Positions 20,746 through 29,273 are shown, counted from the stretch's first letter. The stretch: 64,000 nt of DNA from Streptomyces sp. Mut1 (GCF_030719295.1 NZ_CP120997.1:310001-374000), one strand, 5' to 3'. Translations and numbers: made by a program. Notes: a model not told the origin generated them from the letters alone.

Positions 20746-21651
20746 TCAGTCGCCGTCCCGCTCCGGGGCCCGGCCCGCGTAATAGGTGGCGACCATGTCC
20801 TCGTCGCCGTGTCCGTCCGCCTCCGCCCGCTCGAAGCGCGCGGCCGAAGCGGCGGTCAGGTCCAGCCGGACACCGGCCCGCCCGGCCGCTTCGAGAATGA
20901 GCCGGGTGTCCTTGAGGGCCGTGGACAGGGCGAAGCTGGGCGTCAGGTCCCCGTCCAGAACGGCGGCGGACTTGCTCTGCAGATAGCCCGTGTCGAGCGG
21001 CCCGCCCCTGACGACGTCCAGGAAAGCGCGCGGGTCGACGCCCAGGCCCTCGGCGAGGTTCAGGCACTCGGCGACGCCGCCCACCAGGTTGACCACCCAG
21101 GTGTTGACCACGAGCTTCAGCCGGGAGGCCGCCCCCGGTTCCTCCCCGACCCAGACCGTGCGCTGCCCGATCGCGTCCAGCACGGGTCCGGCCACCGCGC
21201 GGGCGGCCGAGGGGCCGGAGACGAGGACGGTCAGCGCGCCCGCCTCCGCGGGCTGCCGGGTCCCGGCGACCGGGGCGTCGAGGTGGACGAGCCCGAGGTC
21301 GGCGGCGCGCTGGGCCAGCTCGACGGCGCCGTCCGGCCCGACCGTCGAGGTCTGCAGCAGCACCTGGCCCCGGTGCAGCCCCTCGGACGCGGCGGCGAGC
21401 GCGGCGGCGACGGCCGTCGTGTCGCTGAGCGAGGTGAGCACGAGGTGGGCGCCGCGCACGGCCTCGGCCGCGGTCCGGGTGACGGTGGCGCCGTCGGCGG
21501 CGAGCGGTGCGGCCTTGGCCGGGGTGCGGTTCCAGGCCCGGACCTCCAGACCGGCGCGGAGCAGGCTGCGGGCCATGGCCGCGCCCATGATCCCGGTGCC
21601 GAGGACGGCGACGACCGGCTGCTGCGGGGCCGCGGGGACTGCTGAGGTCAT
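20746..21651 (-). CDS. 3-Hydroxyisobutyrate dehydrogenase-like NAD(P) oxidoreductase
   Basis: This 301-residue beta-hydroxyacid dehydrogenase has VAVLGTGIMGAAMARSLLRAG (GxGxMG Rossmann motif), DAPVAGTRQPAEAGALTVLVSG (substrate-binding segment) and catalytic Lys in ASRLKLVVNTWV. The family includes 3-hydroxyisobutyrate, tartronate semialdehyde and glyoxylate reductases; the substrate cannot be read. Its ATG overlaps the CbiZ-like stop by four bases. The functional link between the two is not obvious. Confidence 0.87.
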   Translation of the reverse strand: MTSAVPAAPQQPVVAVLGTGIMGAAMARSLLRAGLEVRAWNRTPAKAAPLAADGATVTRTAAEAVRGAHLVLTSLSDTTAVAAALAAASEGLHRGQVLLQTSTVGPDGAVELAQRAADLGLVHLDAPVAGTRQPAEAGALTVLVSGPSAARAVAGPVLDAIGQRTVWVGEEPGAASRLKLVVNTWVVNLVGGVAECLNLAEGLGVDPRAFLDVVRGGPLDTGYLQSKSAAVLDGDLTPSFALSTALKDTRLILEAAGRAGVRLDLTAASAARFERAEADGHGDEDMVATYYAGRAPERDGD

Positions 21652-22289
21652 GGGGTTCCCTTCATCGGCCGCGCCCCGGTCCGGTGCGCGGCGGCTTCGG
21701 CGTCCCAGGGTTGCCTGGCCGCGCCCTCCAGCACGGCAGCGTGCACGGCTCTGGCGAGTCGCGCGCCCCACACGGAGCGCGGCCCTGCGAACGGTTCGCC
21801 CGCGCCGGCCGCCGGGGCGGGGACGGCGATACAGACGGCGTCCGTGGGGGTGCCGGAGCAGTCGAGCCCGGCGTCCAGGAGCGCCTGCACCTTGGCCTCC
21901 GTGGCGGTGGCGACGGCGTTGACGAGGGCGGCGTCGGTCAGGGGCACGGGGAGCGTGACGACGATGTTCACGGTCCCGGGGGGCGGCGGTCCGCCGGTGC
22001 CGTCGGCGGGTGCGGCGGCCCAGCCGCGTACGCCGAGGCCGCAGGTGGCGGTCGCGCTCACGCCCTCGTCGGAGGCGACCGTGTGCGCGGTGACGTCGGC
22101 GGCGGTCATCAGTCCCGCGCCGGGGCCGGTGAGCTGTGCGGCGGCGGCGATCTCGGCCAGGTGGCGGTCGGGGTCCATGCGCGGGTATCCGCCGGGCACC
22201 TGGGCGTTGAGGATCCACTCGCGCGGGCCGATGCCGCCGCCCAGCACCGCGCTGCCGCAGACCCGCCAGCCAGGCCCCAGCCGCCACAC
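21648..22289 (-). CDS. cbiZ: CbiZ-type adenosylcobinamide amidohydrolase
   Basis: The protein (213 residues from this start) matches CbiZ, which cleaves the aminopropanol tail of adenosylcobinamide so that salvaged corrinoids can re-enter cobalamin synthesis. Signatures are SAVLGGGIGPREWILNAQVP, GYPRMDPDRHL and GTPTDAVCIAVP. The GTG used is the first canonical start, but family-like sequence (EDGLDLHHLVW) continues in frame upstream for some 24 codons without an ATG, GTG or TTG. The true start may be non-canonical, or the N-terminus has been trimmed. MeaB, at the left edge of the window, is also B12-related. Confidence 0.82.
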   Translation of the reverse strand: MWRLGPGWRVCGSAVLGGGIGPREWILNAQVPGGYPRMDPDRHLAEIAAAAQLTGPGAGLMTAADVTAHTVASDEGVSATATCGLGVRGWAAAPADGTGGPPPPGTVNIVVTLPVPLTDAALVNAVATATEAKVQALLDAGLDCSGTPTDAVCIAVPAPAAGAGEPFAGPRSVWGARLARAVHAAVLEGAARQPWDAEAAAHRTGARPMKGTP

Positions 22290-22698
22290 GAGGTGGTGCA
22301 GGTCGAGGCCGTCCTCGCGCCGGGCCAGCAGTTCTCCGCGTTGCTCGGGGAGCCGGATGCGTACGGAACGGATGGGGCACCCCCGGGTGGCGCGGCAGGA
22401 CGCGGGTCGGCATGGGACGCGCTGATCATATGTGCCGGGGCAGGGGCCTGCGGGAGCCGCCCCGCTCCCCCGTTCCGGCCGCTCCCCGACCGGCCCCGTT
22501 CACCCGATTGGCGTAACTGGCGCAGGAGGCCCGCAGCCGCGTGGTGCTGGGCCTGCGCCGGTCCTGAGCGGATACGGCAGGCCGCCCCCGGCGGCCGGGC
22601 GGTTGCAGCGTCCATCCGGGTGAGGCGCGATGGAATCCGGACGCGCCTTCTCTGCTGGACCCACCCACAGGACGCGCCCGGGCGAGGAGGAATCGGAC
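22290..22698. other. Gap upstream of cbiZ and the PRC/DUF2382 gene
   Basis: The part up to about 22371 looks like in-frame cbiZ N-terminal coding sequence on the minus strand. The rest, up to the plus-strand PRC-barrel gene, holds the divergent promoters. GC-rich dyads such as CCCCCGGCGGCCGGG occur, but I cannot assign a convincing promoter. A GAGGAGG ribosome binding site precedes the plus-strand gene. Confidence 0.4.
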
Positions 22699-23730
22699 AT
22701 GGGAGCCGCTGACGGTTTCACGGATTCCGGAGAGCTCGACGGCCTGACGGTGTACGACACCGAGGGCGAAAAGATCGGCAACGTGGGCCGGGTGTATGTC
22801 GACGACAGCACCGGCCGCCCGGACTGGATCACGGTGAAGACCGGCCTGTTCGGAATGAAGGAGAGTTTCGTGCCTCTCGCCGGAGCCCGTCGAGTGGGCT
22901 CCGACCTGCACATATCCCACCCCAAGGACCAGGTCAAGGAAGCTCCCCGGGTGGACGCGGACGCGCATCTGTCCGTCTCCGAGGAGGAGGAGCTGTACCG
23001 GCACTACGGCCTGACCCGGAACACCAAGGACAACCTCGGCAACCGCTCCGGTGCCGACGCCCCGACCACCACGGGCACCGGCACGATGGGCGCGGCGGGC
23101 ACGGGCGCGGCCGCGGGAGCCGGGGCCGGGGCCATGGGCGCGGCCGGCAGGTCCGGCAACGACCGGACGCGGACGGCCGGCACCACCCCGGAGGCCGCCG
23201 GTATGACCGGTACCGGAAAGCACCGGGACGCCGACGCCGCCGGCACGGGCCGTCCGCTGGTCGGAGCCGGTGCGGGCGCCGAACGGTCCGCCGCCGACCC
23301 GGGCGGCAAGGACGAACTGATCCGCTCCGAGGAACAGCTGCACATCGGCACCGAGGAGTACGAGAGCGGCAGGGCCCGCCTGCACAAGTACGTCGTCACC
23401 GAGAACGTCACGCGCACGGTGCCGGTCTCGCACGAGGAGGTGCGGGTGGTTCGTGAACCCCTGCAGCCCGGCGACAAGGGAGCCGGCCGTGGGGACCTCG
23501 CCGAGCAGGACGTGGAGGTCACGCTGCACGCCGAGCGCGCCACCATGCGCAAGGAGGCCGTCCCGGTCGAACGCGTGCGGATGGAAACCAAGAAGGTGAC
23601 GGAGCAGAAGGAGGTCTCCGCCGAGCTGCGCAAGGAGCAGATCGACTACGCGGACGGCACCACCAAGGGCGGCAAGGACATGGGCGGAAAGGACACGGGC
23701 GGCGAATTCGGCCGGGGACGCCACCGCTGA
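22699..23730 (+). CDS. PRC-barrel and DUF2382 (YsnF/AvaK) stress-type protein
   Basis: This 343-residue protein has an N-terminal PRC-barrel (about residues 10-85, LTVYDTEGEKIGNVGRVYVD and WITVKTGLFGMKESFVPL). A low-complexity Gly/Ala/Thr linker follows (about 120-215). The C-terminal DUF2382 domain (about 218-320) has EEQLHIGTEEYESGRARLHK and two VxxE(R/H)-type repeats. It ends in a Gly/Lys-rich tail. Such proteins are often general-stress proteins in actinobacteria; biochemical function is unknown. The start is the ATG after GAGGAGG. Confidence 0.88.
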   Translation: MGAADGFTDSGELDGLTVYDTEGEKIGNVGRVYVDDSTGRPDWITVKTGLFGMKESFVPLAGARRVGSDLHISHPKDQVKEAPRVDADAHLSVSEEEELYRHYGLTRNTKDNLGNRSGADAPTTTGTGTMGAAGTGAAAGAGAGAMGAAGRSGNDRTRTAGTTPEAAGMTGTGKHRDADAAGTGRPLVGAGAGAERSAADPGGKDELIRSEEQLHIGTEEYESGRARLHKYVVTENVTRTVPVSHEEVRVVREPLQPGDKGAGRGDLAEQDVEVTLHAERATMRKEAVPVERVRMETKKVTEQKEVSAELRKEQIDYADGTTKGGKDMGGKDTGGEFGRGRHR

Positions 23731-23765
23731 CCCCCGCCGCCGTACCGGCCCTACCGCACGAAGAG

Positions 23766-23800
23766 CGAGGGGCGGACCCGCAGCCGGGTCCGCCCTCTCG
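23766..23800. terminator. Terminator after the PRC/DUF2382 gene
   Basis: GGGCGGACCC and GGGTCCGCCC form a perfect 10-base stem around a 6-base loop, with weaker flanking pairing, 39 bases after the stop. It can also serve the convergent ATPase remnant. Confidence 0.7.
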
Positions 23801-23823
23801 TACGTCTTCCGGGCCGGTCCCGC

Positions 23824-24225
23824 TCAGGGCCACCGCGGGCAAAAGCGCACCGAGGGCCGCCCCTGCGGACCCTCCGGTGTCACGACGGCCCGCACCCGGT
23901 AGACGTCCTCGATCAGCTCCTCGGTGATCACCTGGTCCGGGGTGCCGCCCGCGACCGCCAGTCCCCCGCTCATCACCACGATCCGGTCGCAGAACGTCGC
24001 GGCCATATTGAGGTCGTGCAGGGCGATGACGGCGGTCAGCGGCAGTGCGGCGACCAGCGACAGCGGCTCCAGCTGGTGCTGGATGTCCAGATGGCTGGTC
24101 GGTTCGTCCAGCAGGAGTTCGCGCGGCTGCTGGGCGAGCGCGCGGGCGAGCTCCGGCACGCTGCCACGAGCGTCCGCGCAGCTCAGCGGCGGTAACAGCC
24201 GGTGGCGGACGGCCCCGTCCGCCAC
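23824..24225 (-). pseudogene. Headless siderophore-type ABC ATPase (C-terminal remnant)
   Basis: The frame encodes only the C-terminal half of a FecE/FepC-like ATPase: ELLLDEPTSHLDIQHQLE (Walker B and D-loop), AVIALHDLNMAATFCDRIVV (H-loop) and GGTPDQVITEELIEDVYRVR. The Walker A, Q-loop and LSGG signature are missing. Where the signature should be, the frame reads LSCADARGSVPEL before ARALAQQP. The only upstream start lies within the terminator stem of the preceding ketosynthase operon, so the apparent N-terminus is junction sequence. It cannot bind ATP alone and is almost certainly non-functional. Confidence 0.82.
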
Positions 24226-24228
24226 CGG
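24199..24228 (-). terminator. Terminator of the ketosynthase-ACP operon
   Basis: CCGGTGGCGGACGG and CCGTCCGCCACCGG form a perfect 14-base stem with a two-base loop, 13 bases after the stop of the last ketosynthase. The same bases form the false N-terminus of the ABC ATPase remnant, marking a rearrangement junction. Confidence 0.75.
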
Positions 24229-24240
24229 CCGGCCCGGCGG

Positions 24241-25464
24241 TCAGGGGCGCCTGAGCGCCACCACGGCGTTGTGACCGCCGAAGCCGAAGGAGTGGCTGAT
24301 GGCGCGGCCGACGGGCCGCACCAGCGGCTGCTTGGTGACGCAGTCGATGTCGAACCCGGGCGCGGGGGCGTCCAGGTTCGCGACGGGCGGGATGACTCCG
24401 CGCTGGAGTGTGAGGATCGTCAGCCCGGCCTCGATCGCCCCGGCCGCGCCCATGCAGTGGCCCAGTACGCCCTTGGGTGCGGTGACGGGGGGCCGGTGCG
24501 GGTACACACGGCTGATGAGCGCGGCTTCGGCGGCGTCGTTGCGCTGGGTGGCGGTGCCGTGGGCGTTGATGTGCTCGACCTCCTCGGCCCGCCAGCCCGC
24601 GTCGCGCAGGGCGGCCTCGACGGCTGCCTGGGCGATCCGGCCGTCGGGGTGCGGGCTGGTGGGGTGGTGGGCGTCCGTGGTGGCGCCGGTACCGGCGAGC
24701 AGGGCGCGGGGTTCGGCGCCCCTGGCCTCGGCGTCGTCCGCCCGCTCCAGCACCATGACGGCCGCGCCCTCTCCCATGACGAGGCCGGCCCGGTCGGCGG
24801 CGAAGGGCCGGCTGAGCCGGGACAGGTCGCCGTCCGCGCGGGCGGCGGCCCCGGACCTGGCGAATCCGGTCATGGCGATCGGGAAGACCGTCGATTCGGT
24901 GGCTCCCGCGATGGCCACGTCGCACTGCCCGGTGGCGAGCAGGTCCCGGGCGACCGACAGCGCGGTGACGCCCGACGAACAGGCCGTGCAGGGGGCCATG
25001 CTGGGGCCGGTGGCCCGCATCTCGATGGCGATCTCGGCGGCCGGCATGTTGGGGATGGTCAGCAGGACGCCGGCCGGCGAGGTCGCCTCCGGCCCCCTCC
25101 TTTCCAGCACCAGCGCCTGGTCGGTGAGGTGGGCGGAACCGCCACTGCTGGTGCCGACGACGACGGCGACCCGGCTGCCGTCCCAGCCGGCCGGGTCGAG
25201 GCCCGCGTCGGCGACCGCCTCGCGGGCGGCGAGTACCGCGAACTTGACGTACCTGCCCATGCGGAAGGCCGTACGGCGGCCGACCGTCGCGTCCAGGTCG
25301 ATGCCGTCGACCATGCAGGCGAAGTCGATCTCGCACCCTTCGAGCGCGGCGACGGTGCGGGCGGGACTGACGGCGGCGCACACGCCGTCCCAGGTGGACT
25401 CGGTGTCGTTGCCGACCGGGGTGATCATGCCCAGCCCCGTGACGGCGATGGCCGGTGTCTTCAT
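24241..25464 (-). CDS. Beta-ketoacyl-ACP synthase, FabF-like (KS1)
   Basis: This 407-residue thiolase-fold condensing enzyme has the full KAS II-type Cys-His-His triad: Cys162 in CTACSSGVTAL, His302 in INAHGTATQRND and His336 in KGVLGHCMGAAGA. It should carry out decarboxylative condensation of malonyl-ACP with an acyl chain. Its ATG overlaps the ACP stop by four bases, so it is coupled to that ACP. It resembles KS2 of the same operon along its whole length. The housekeeping fab genes are not here, and no reductase, dehydratase or malonyl transferase is nearby, so it probably serves a special acyl or polyketide product. Confidence 0.92.
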   Translation of the reverse strand: MKTPAIAVTGLGMITPVGNDTESTWDGVCAAVSPARTVAALEGCEIDFACMVDGIDLDATVGRRTAFRMGRYVKFAVLAAREAVADAGLDPAGWDGSRVAVVVGTSSGGSAHLTDQALVLERRGPEATSPAGVLLTIPNMPAAEIAIEMRATGPSMAPCTACSSGVTALSVARDLLATGQCDVAIAGATESTVFPIAMTGFARSGAAARADGDLSRLSRPFAADRAGLVMGEGAAVMVLERADDAEARGAEPRALLAGTGATTDAHHPTSPHPDGRIAQAAVEAALRDAGWRAEEVEHINAHGTATQRNDAAEAALISRVYPHRPPVTAPKGVLGHCMGAAGAIEAGLTILTLQRGVIPPVANLDAPAPGFDIDCVTKQPLVRPVGRAISHSFGFGGHNAVVALRRP

Positions 25465-25721
25465 CGGGCGTTGCTCACCGGGGCCCCGCCGTCGGCCGAC
25501 GCGTGGAGGAACTCCGTGAGAGCGGCGAGGGTGGTCTGCCGGTGCAGGGTGGCGGAGTCCAGTTCGACCCCGGTGGTCTCCCTGAGGACGACGGCGAACT
25601 CGGCGACCGCGAGAGAGTCCATGTCCAGGCTGTCCATCGTGGATTCCGGGAGGATCTCGGCCACGGGCACCTTGAAGGTACGGCTGAGTACGTCGGTGAT
25701 CCGGGGGTGAATCGTGCTCAT
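25461..25721 (-). CDS. Acyl carrier protein of the KS operon
   Basis: This 85-residue acidic protein has the phosphopantetheine attachment Ser36 in DMDSLAVAEFAVVL, within the usual DSL motif. The four-helix ACP layout is intact: N-terminal ITDVLSRTFKVP, then VELDSATLHRQTTLAALTEFL. It would carry the growing acyl chain for KS1 and/or KS2. ATG with AGGAAAG upstream. An Sfp-type transferase that could load it is encoded 16 kb away (42.2 kb). Confidence 0.9.
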   Translation of the reverse strand: MSTIHPRITDVLSRTFKVPVAEILPESTMDSLDMDSLAVAEFAVVLRETTGVELDSATLHRQTTLAALTEFLHASADGGAPVSNAR

Positions 25722-25812
25722 GGTCTTCCTTTCCTCATTCCCATCCGGTGGGGGCGTCCGGGCGGCGGCGCGCGTCACCCGACGCCGGAGTAACTCGGCA
25801 GCGTCGTTCCGG

Positions 25813-25968
25813 TTACGCCTTGCGGCGAACCGATTCGCCACTGCCCGGTCGCGGCGGGACGCACCAGCGCGCGAACAGGGCGACGGTGCTCCAGTAGGCG
25901 AGGAGTACGGCGCCTGCCACGAGGGCCTGTCCGGCGTCCGCCGCGCGACGCGTCCGCGCGCCCGTCAT
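25813..25968 (-). CDS. Small single-helix membrane protein (51 residues)
   Basis: The start ATG overlaps the stop of the acyl-CoA oxidase-like gene by four bases, strong evidence for translation. The sequence has a basic N-terminus (MTGARTRRAADAG), one membrane helix (about residues 14-35, ALVAGAVLLAYWSTVALFAR) and a basic C-terminal tail. I recognise no family. It may anchor the enzymes of this operon at the membrane or handle the lipid product (inference). Confidence 0.65.
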   Translation of the reverse strand: MTGARTRRAADAGQALVAGAVLLAYWSTVALFARWCVPPRPGSGESVRRKA

Positions 25969-27866
25969 CGGCTCTCCCCCGCTTCCTTCCGGGCGGCGGC
26001 GGTGTGCCAGTGGGCGTCCGGGTCGTCGTACGCGTCGGCGTAACGGGCCCCCGTGATCGGCCAGTCGGCGAGCACCTCGCCGGGAAACGCGAAGGAGTCG
26101 GCGAGTTCCGGCAGCCGGGGCGCCACCGCGCCGATCAGCCGCTCGACGCACTCGGTGAGGTCCTCGACCTGGCCGGCGCCCAGGTGGCCCGCCGCGAGCA
26201 GGTCCCCGCTGCCGCGCGCGACCTGGCCCAGGGCGAACAGCCGGGCGAGTTCGTCCAGCCGGTCGCGGTCCGGCCCGGCGGGCAGGGCGTCGACCGCGTC
26301 CGCGTACGCCTCGGCGGCCTGCCGGGCGGCGTGCGTCTCGACCCCGCGCAGTGCGGGTCCGGACGCCGCGTTCCACCGCTCCAGCGGGTCGCCGTGCGCC
26401 ACCGGGGCCATGCGCGCCGCGGCCCGCGCGAAGTGGATCTCCTCCACCCGCTCCAGGAGCCGGGCCAGGAACCGCAGGTCGGTGAGGTCGCCGGCCGGCG
26501 GAGGGGCGGCCGGCTCGTGCGAGGGGCCGGCCGTGGCGGCGAAGACCATGGCGGCGGCGGCCCTGGCGTGGACGGCGAGGTTGTCGCCCTCGGCGGTGAT
26601 GGCGCCCTCCACCCCGGTGACGAGCGCGGTCAGCCCGTTGTTCTCCAGCAGGCCCTGGGCGCCGCAGCGTTCCCGGCTCTCGACGATCACCTCGCGGGCC
26701 CGCCAGGTGATCCACCCCTTGGCGATGTCGACCAGCCGCTCGGCCGCCTCGCGCTCGGCCGCGAGGCCCGCCGCGGCGGCCTCCCAGCGGTCCAGGACCC
26801 TGCGGTGCAGCAGGCTCATGGCGAAGACGGTGGCCATGGCCTCGGCGAGCGGCCCGTGGTGGCTGCGGTGGGCGATCACCGGCACCCGCGGCGAGCGGCG
26901 GCCCGCGGAGACGTACCGGTGGCCGCCGTAGCGCACGGCGACGGCCAGCGTGGCGCGGGCGGAGCCGACGGCGCTGGCGCTCATGCAGATGCGGCCGGTG
27001 ACGACCCGGGCGATCGAGGCGAGGAAGCGGCGTCGGCGGCCCTCGGTGGCGCTGCGGAACACCCCGTCGTCGTCGATCCGCCCCTGGGGGCCGGTGAGCA
27101 GGGCGTCGCGGCGTACGAAGACCTGGTCGAAGGAGGTCAGGCAGTGGTCGACGGGGCTGCCCATCCGTGCCGGGAGCCTGCGGACGCGTACGCCGGGCAG
27201 TGGGCGGGCGGCGTCCGTGAGCGGCACGAGCAGGAGGAAGACGCCGTGGTCGGTGCCGTCGGCGATCAGGCGGGCGGCGACGAGCCCGGACTTGGGGCCG
27301 CCGGCCGGTCCGGTGTTGGGCATGAACTTCTGGGCGCCGCAGTGCGGGGTGTGCACGACGAACCCGTCGCGTACGGGGTCGTAGGTGGCGGTCGTCTCGA
27401 TGGCGGCGGCGTCGTTCCCGTGGTCGACCTCCGTGCACAGGAACGTCCCGGTGCGCCGCAGCAGCAGGTAGTCCGACAGGTCGCGGGGGCAGCCGGTGTC
27501 GTGGTCGATGAGGCTGCCGAGGAAGAGGTTGTAGTGGATGCCGGCGATGGTGGCGAGCGCCGGGTCGACCGGGGCGAGCCATTCGTGCAGCGCGGCCAGG
27601 GCCCGGGGGTCGCAGGCCGGGCGGGCCGCGCTGTCCAGGGCGTTGTTGAGGGTGCGCAGCCGGGCGTACGCGCGTGCGAGGCGTTCCTCCGGGGTGCCGC
27701 CCGTCCGCGGCCCGGTGGGCAGGCGGAACGGTTCGGTGGCGATGAGCCGGCGCCAGAAGCCGTGCTCGCGGTGGGCGTCGGCGCCGAGGAGCACGGAGGT
27801 GAGCGGGCGGGCGAGGGGGTCGGCACCGGTCCCCGGGGCGTCGGGGCTGTCGAGAGTGGTGGTCAT
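25965..27866 (-). CDS. Acyl-CoA oxidase/dehydrogenase-like flavoprotein
   Basis: This 633-residue protein has the long acyl-CoA oxidase layout rather than the 380-residue dehydrogenase one. The beta-domain has TFLCTEVDHGND and GFVVHTPHCGAQKFMPNTGP, and the helical C-terminal domains have ERCGAQGLLENNGL and EGDNLAVHARAAAAMV. Family members put an alpha-beta double bond into acyl thioesters using FAD. Here the substrate is probably an acyl-ACP or acyl-CoA made by the flanking ketosynthases. It follows KS2 by 50 bases and overlaps the small membrane protein gene. Confidence 0.83.
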   Translation of the reverse strand: MTTTLDSPDAPGTGADPLARPLTSVLLGADAHREHGFWRRLIATEPFRLPTGPRTGGTPEERLARAYARLRTLNNALDSAARPACDPRALAALHEWLAPVDPALATIAGIHYNLFLGSLIDHDTGCPRDLSDYLLLRRTGTFLCTEVDHGNDAAAIETTATYDPVRDGFVVHTPHCGAQKFMPNTGPAGGPKSGLVAARLIADGTDHGVFLLLVPLTDAARPLPGVRVRRLPARMGSPVDHCLTSFDQVFVRRDALLTGPQGRIDDDGVFRSATEGRRRRFLASIARVVTGRICMSASAVGSARATLAVAVRYGGHRYVSAGRRSPRVPVIAHRSHHGPLAEAMATVFAMSLLHRRVLDRWEAAAAGLAAEREAAERLVDIAKGWITWRAREVIVESRERCGAQGLLENNGLTALVTGVEGAITAEGDNLAVHARAAAAMVFAATAGPSHEPAAPPPAGDLTDLRFLARLLERVEEIHFARAAARMAPVAHGDPLERWNAASGPALRGVETHAARQAAEAYADAVDALPAGPDRDRLDELARLFALGQVARGSGDLLAAGHLGAGQVEDLTECVERLIGAVAPRLPELADSFAFPGEVLADWPITGARYADAYDDPDAHWHTAAARKEAGESR

Positions 27867-27916
27867 ACACGGGGAACGACCGGCGCACCGTCAGGACACC
27901 GTGATCGCGCAGTTGT

Positions 27917-29161
27917 TCACCTGCCGGCGTGCCGGATGTGTTCGAAGGCGAGCGCGACGTTGTGTCCGCCGAAGCCGAAGGAGTGGCTGACGGCCCGCTC
28001 CACCCGCTGGTGTCGCGGCTGCTTGGTCACGCAGTCGATGTCCCACTCGGTGGGCGGGGCCTCCAGGTTGGCGATGGGCGGGACGACGCCGTGTTCCAGG
28101 GTCAGCACGGTGGCGGCGGCCTCGATCGCGCCGCCGGCGGCGAGGGTGTGGCCGATGACGCCCTTGGGGGCGGTCACCGAGGGGCGGTGGGGGAAGAGGC
28201 GGGCGATCAGGCCGGCCTCCATCGCGTCGTTCAGCGGGGTCGAGGTGCCGTGGGCGTTGATGTGGTCGACCTCGTGCGCGGCCCATCCGGCGCCGTCCAG
28301 GGCCGCTTCGACGGCGCGCCGGGCGCCGTGGCCACCGGGGTCGGGGGCGGTGGGATGGTGGGCGTCCGTGGCGGCCCCGGCCCCGGCGAGGACGGCCCGC
28401 GCCCTGCCTCCCCGGGCCGCCGCGTGCCCGGACCGCTCCAGGACCAGCACGGCGGCGCCCTCGCCGAGGACGAAGCCGTCGCGGTCGGCGGCGAACGGCC
28501 GGGACGCGGCGGACGGGTCCGCGGTGCGCGTGGACAGCGCGCCCATCTGCGCGAAGGCCGTCACCACCAGGGGGGTCAGCACGGACTCGGCGCCGCCCGC
28601 GATCACGATGTCGCACCGGCCGGTGGCCAGGAGGTCGTGGGCGGTGGCGAGGGCGGTGGCGCCCGAGGCGCAGGCCGTGGCCGGGGCGAGGCTCGGGCCG
28701 CGGGCCCCCAGGTCGATGGCGATCTCGCCGGCGGCCGCGTTGGGCATCATCATCGGGGCGAGGAGCGGGGAGACGGCCTGCGGGCCGCCGCTGTCGAGCC
28801 TGCGGACGTTGTCCACGAGGGCGGTGACGCCGCCGACGCCGACGCCCAGCACGACGCCCACCCGGTCGCCGTCCCAGCCCGGCGGGCGCAGCCCGGCGTC
28901 GGCGACGGCGCGGCGCGCGGCGACCAGGGCCAGCTTCACGAACCGCGCCATCCGCCAGCCGGCCCGCCCGCCGACCGCTTCGTCCAGGTCGCTCCCGTCG
29001 GCCCGGCAGGCGAAGTCGGCCGGCAGACCGGCCAGTTCCGTACAGTGCCTGGCCACCGACCTGCCCGCGCACAGGCCGGCCCAGAAGGCGTCCTCGTCGG
29101 CGCCCACGGGCGTCACCAGGCCCAGGCCGGTCACCACGGTCGTGTCCTTCTCCCGCGCCAT
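27917..29161 (-). CDS. Beta-ketoacyl-ACP synthase, FabF-like (KS2)
   Basis: This 414-residue condensing enzyme is the first gene of the operon. The triad is intact: Cys164 in TACASGATAL, His304 in INAHGTSTPLND and His338 in KGVIGHTLAAGGA. It is therefore not a chain-length factor, which would lack the Cys. It shares with KS1 the C-terminal DIDCVTKQP and SHSFGFGGHN segments, suggesting an old duplication. The ATG at MAREKD is preceded by GGGGAGG. Two active FabF-like enzymes with a single ACP and an oxidase is an unusual set. Confidence 0.92.
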   Translation of the reverse strand: MAREKDTTVVTGLGLVTPVGADEDAFWAGLCAGRSVARHCTELAGLPADFACRADGSDLDEAVGGRAGWRMARFVKLALVAARRAVADAGLRPPGWDGDRVGVVLGVGVGGVTALVDNVRRLDSGGPQAVSPLLAPMMMPNAAAGEIAIDLGARGPSLAPATACASGATALATAHDLLATGRCDIVIAGGAESVLTPLVVTAFAQMGALSTRTADPSAASRPFAADRDGFVLGEGAAVLVLERSGHAAARGGRARAVLAGAGAATDAHHPTAPDPGGHGARRAVEAALDGAGWAAHEVDHINAHGTSTPLNDAMEAGLIARLFPHRPSVTAPKGVIGHTLAAGGAIEAAATVLTLEHGVVPPIANLEAPPTEWDIDCVTKQPRHQRVERAVSHSFGFGGHNVALAFEHIRHAGR

Positions 29162-29273
29162 GCCGCGGACCTCCCCTGCCTCGTTCGGACCCACCGAAGG
29201 GCCAACGCGGCAGGCACCGCCGAGGGTGCGGGCAGCCGGCCCGAATGTGTCCGCCGGCGGGCGGCCGGTGTCC

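Noticed and set aside
22590..22630. Sigma-B-like promoter (GTTG then GGGTGA) before the DUF2382 gene
   Set aside because: The spacing of about 12 bases is too short and both boxes are imperfect.
24226..24240. Treating the short ATPase as a functional gene starting at 24225
   Set aside because: The start is inside a terminator stem and Walker A and the signature motif are missing.
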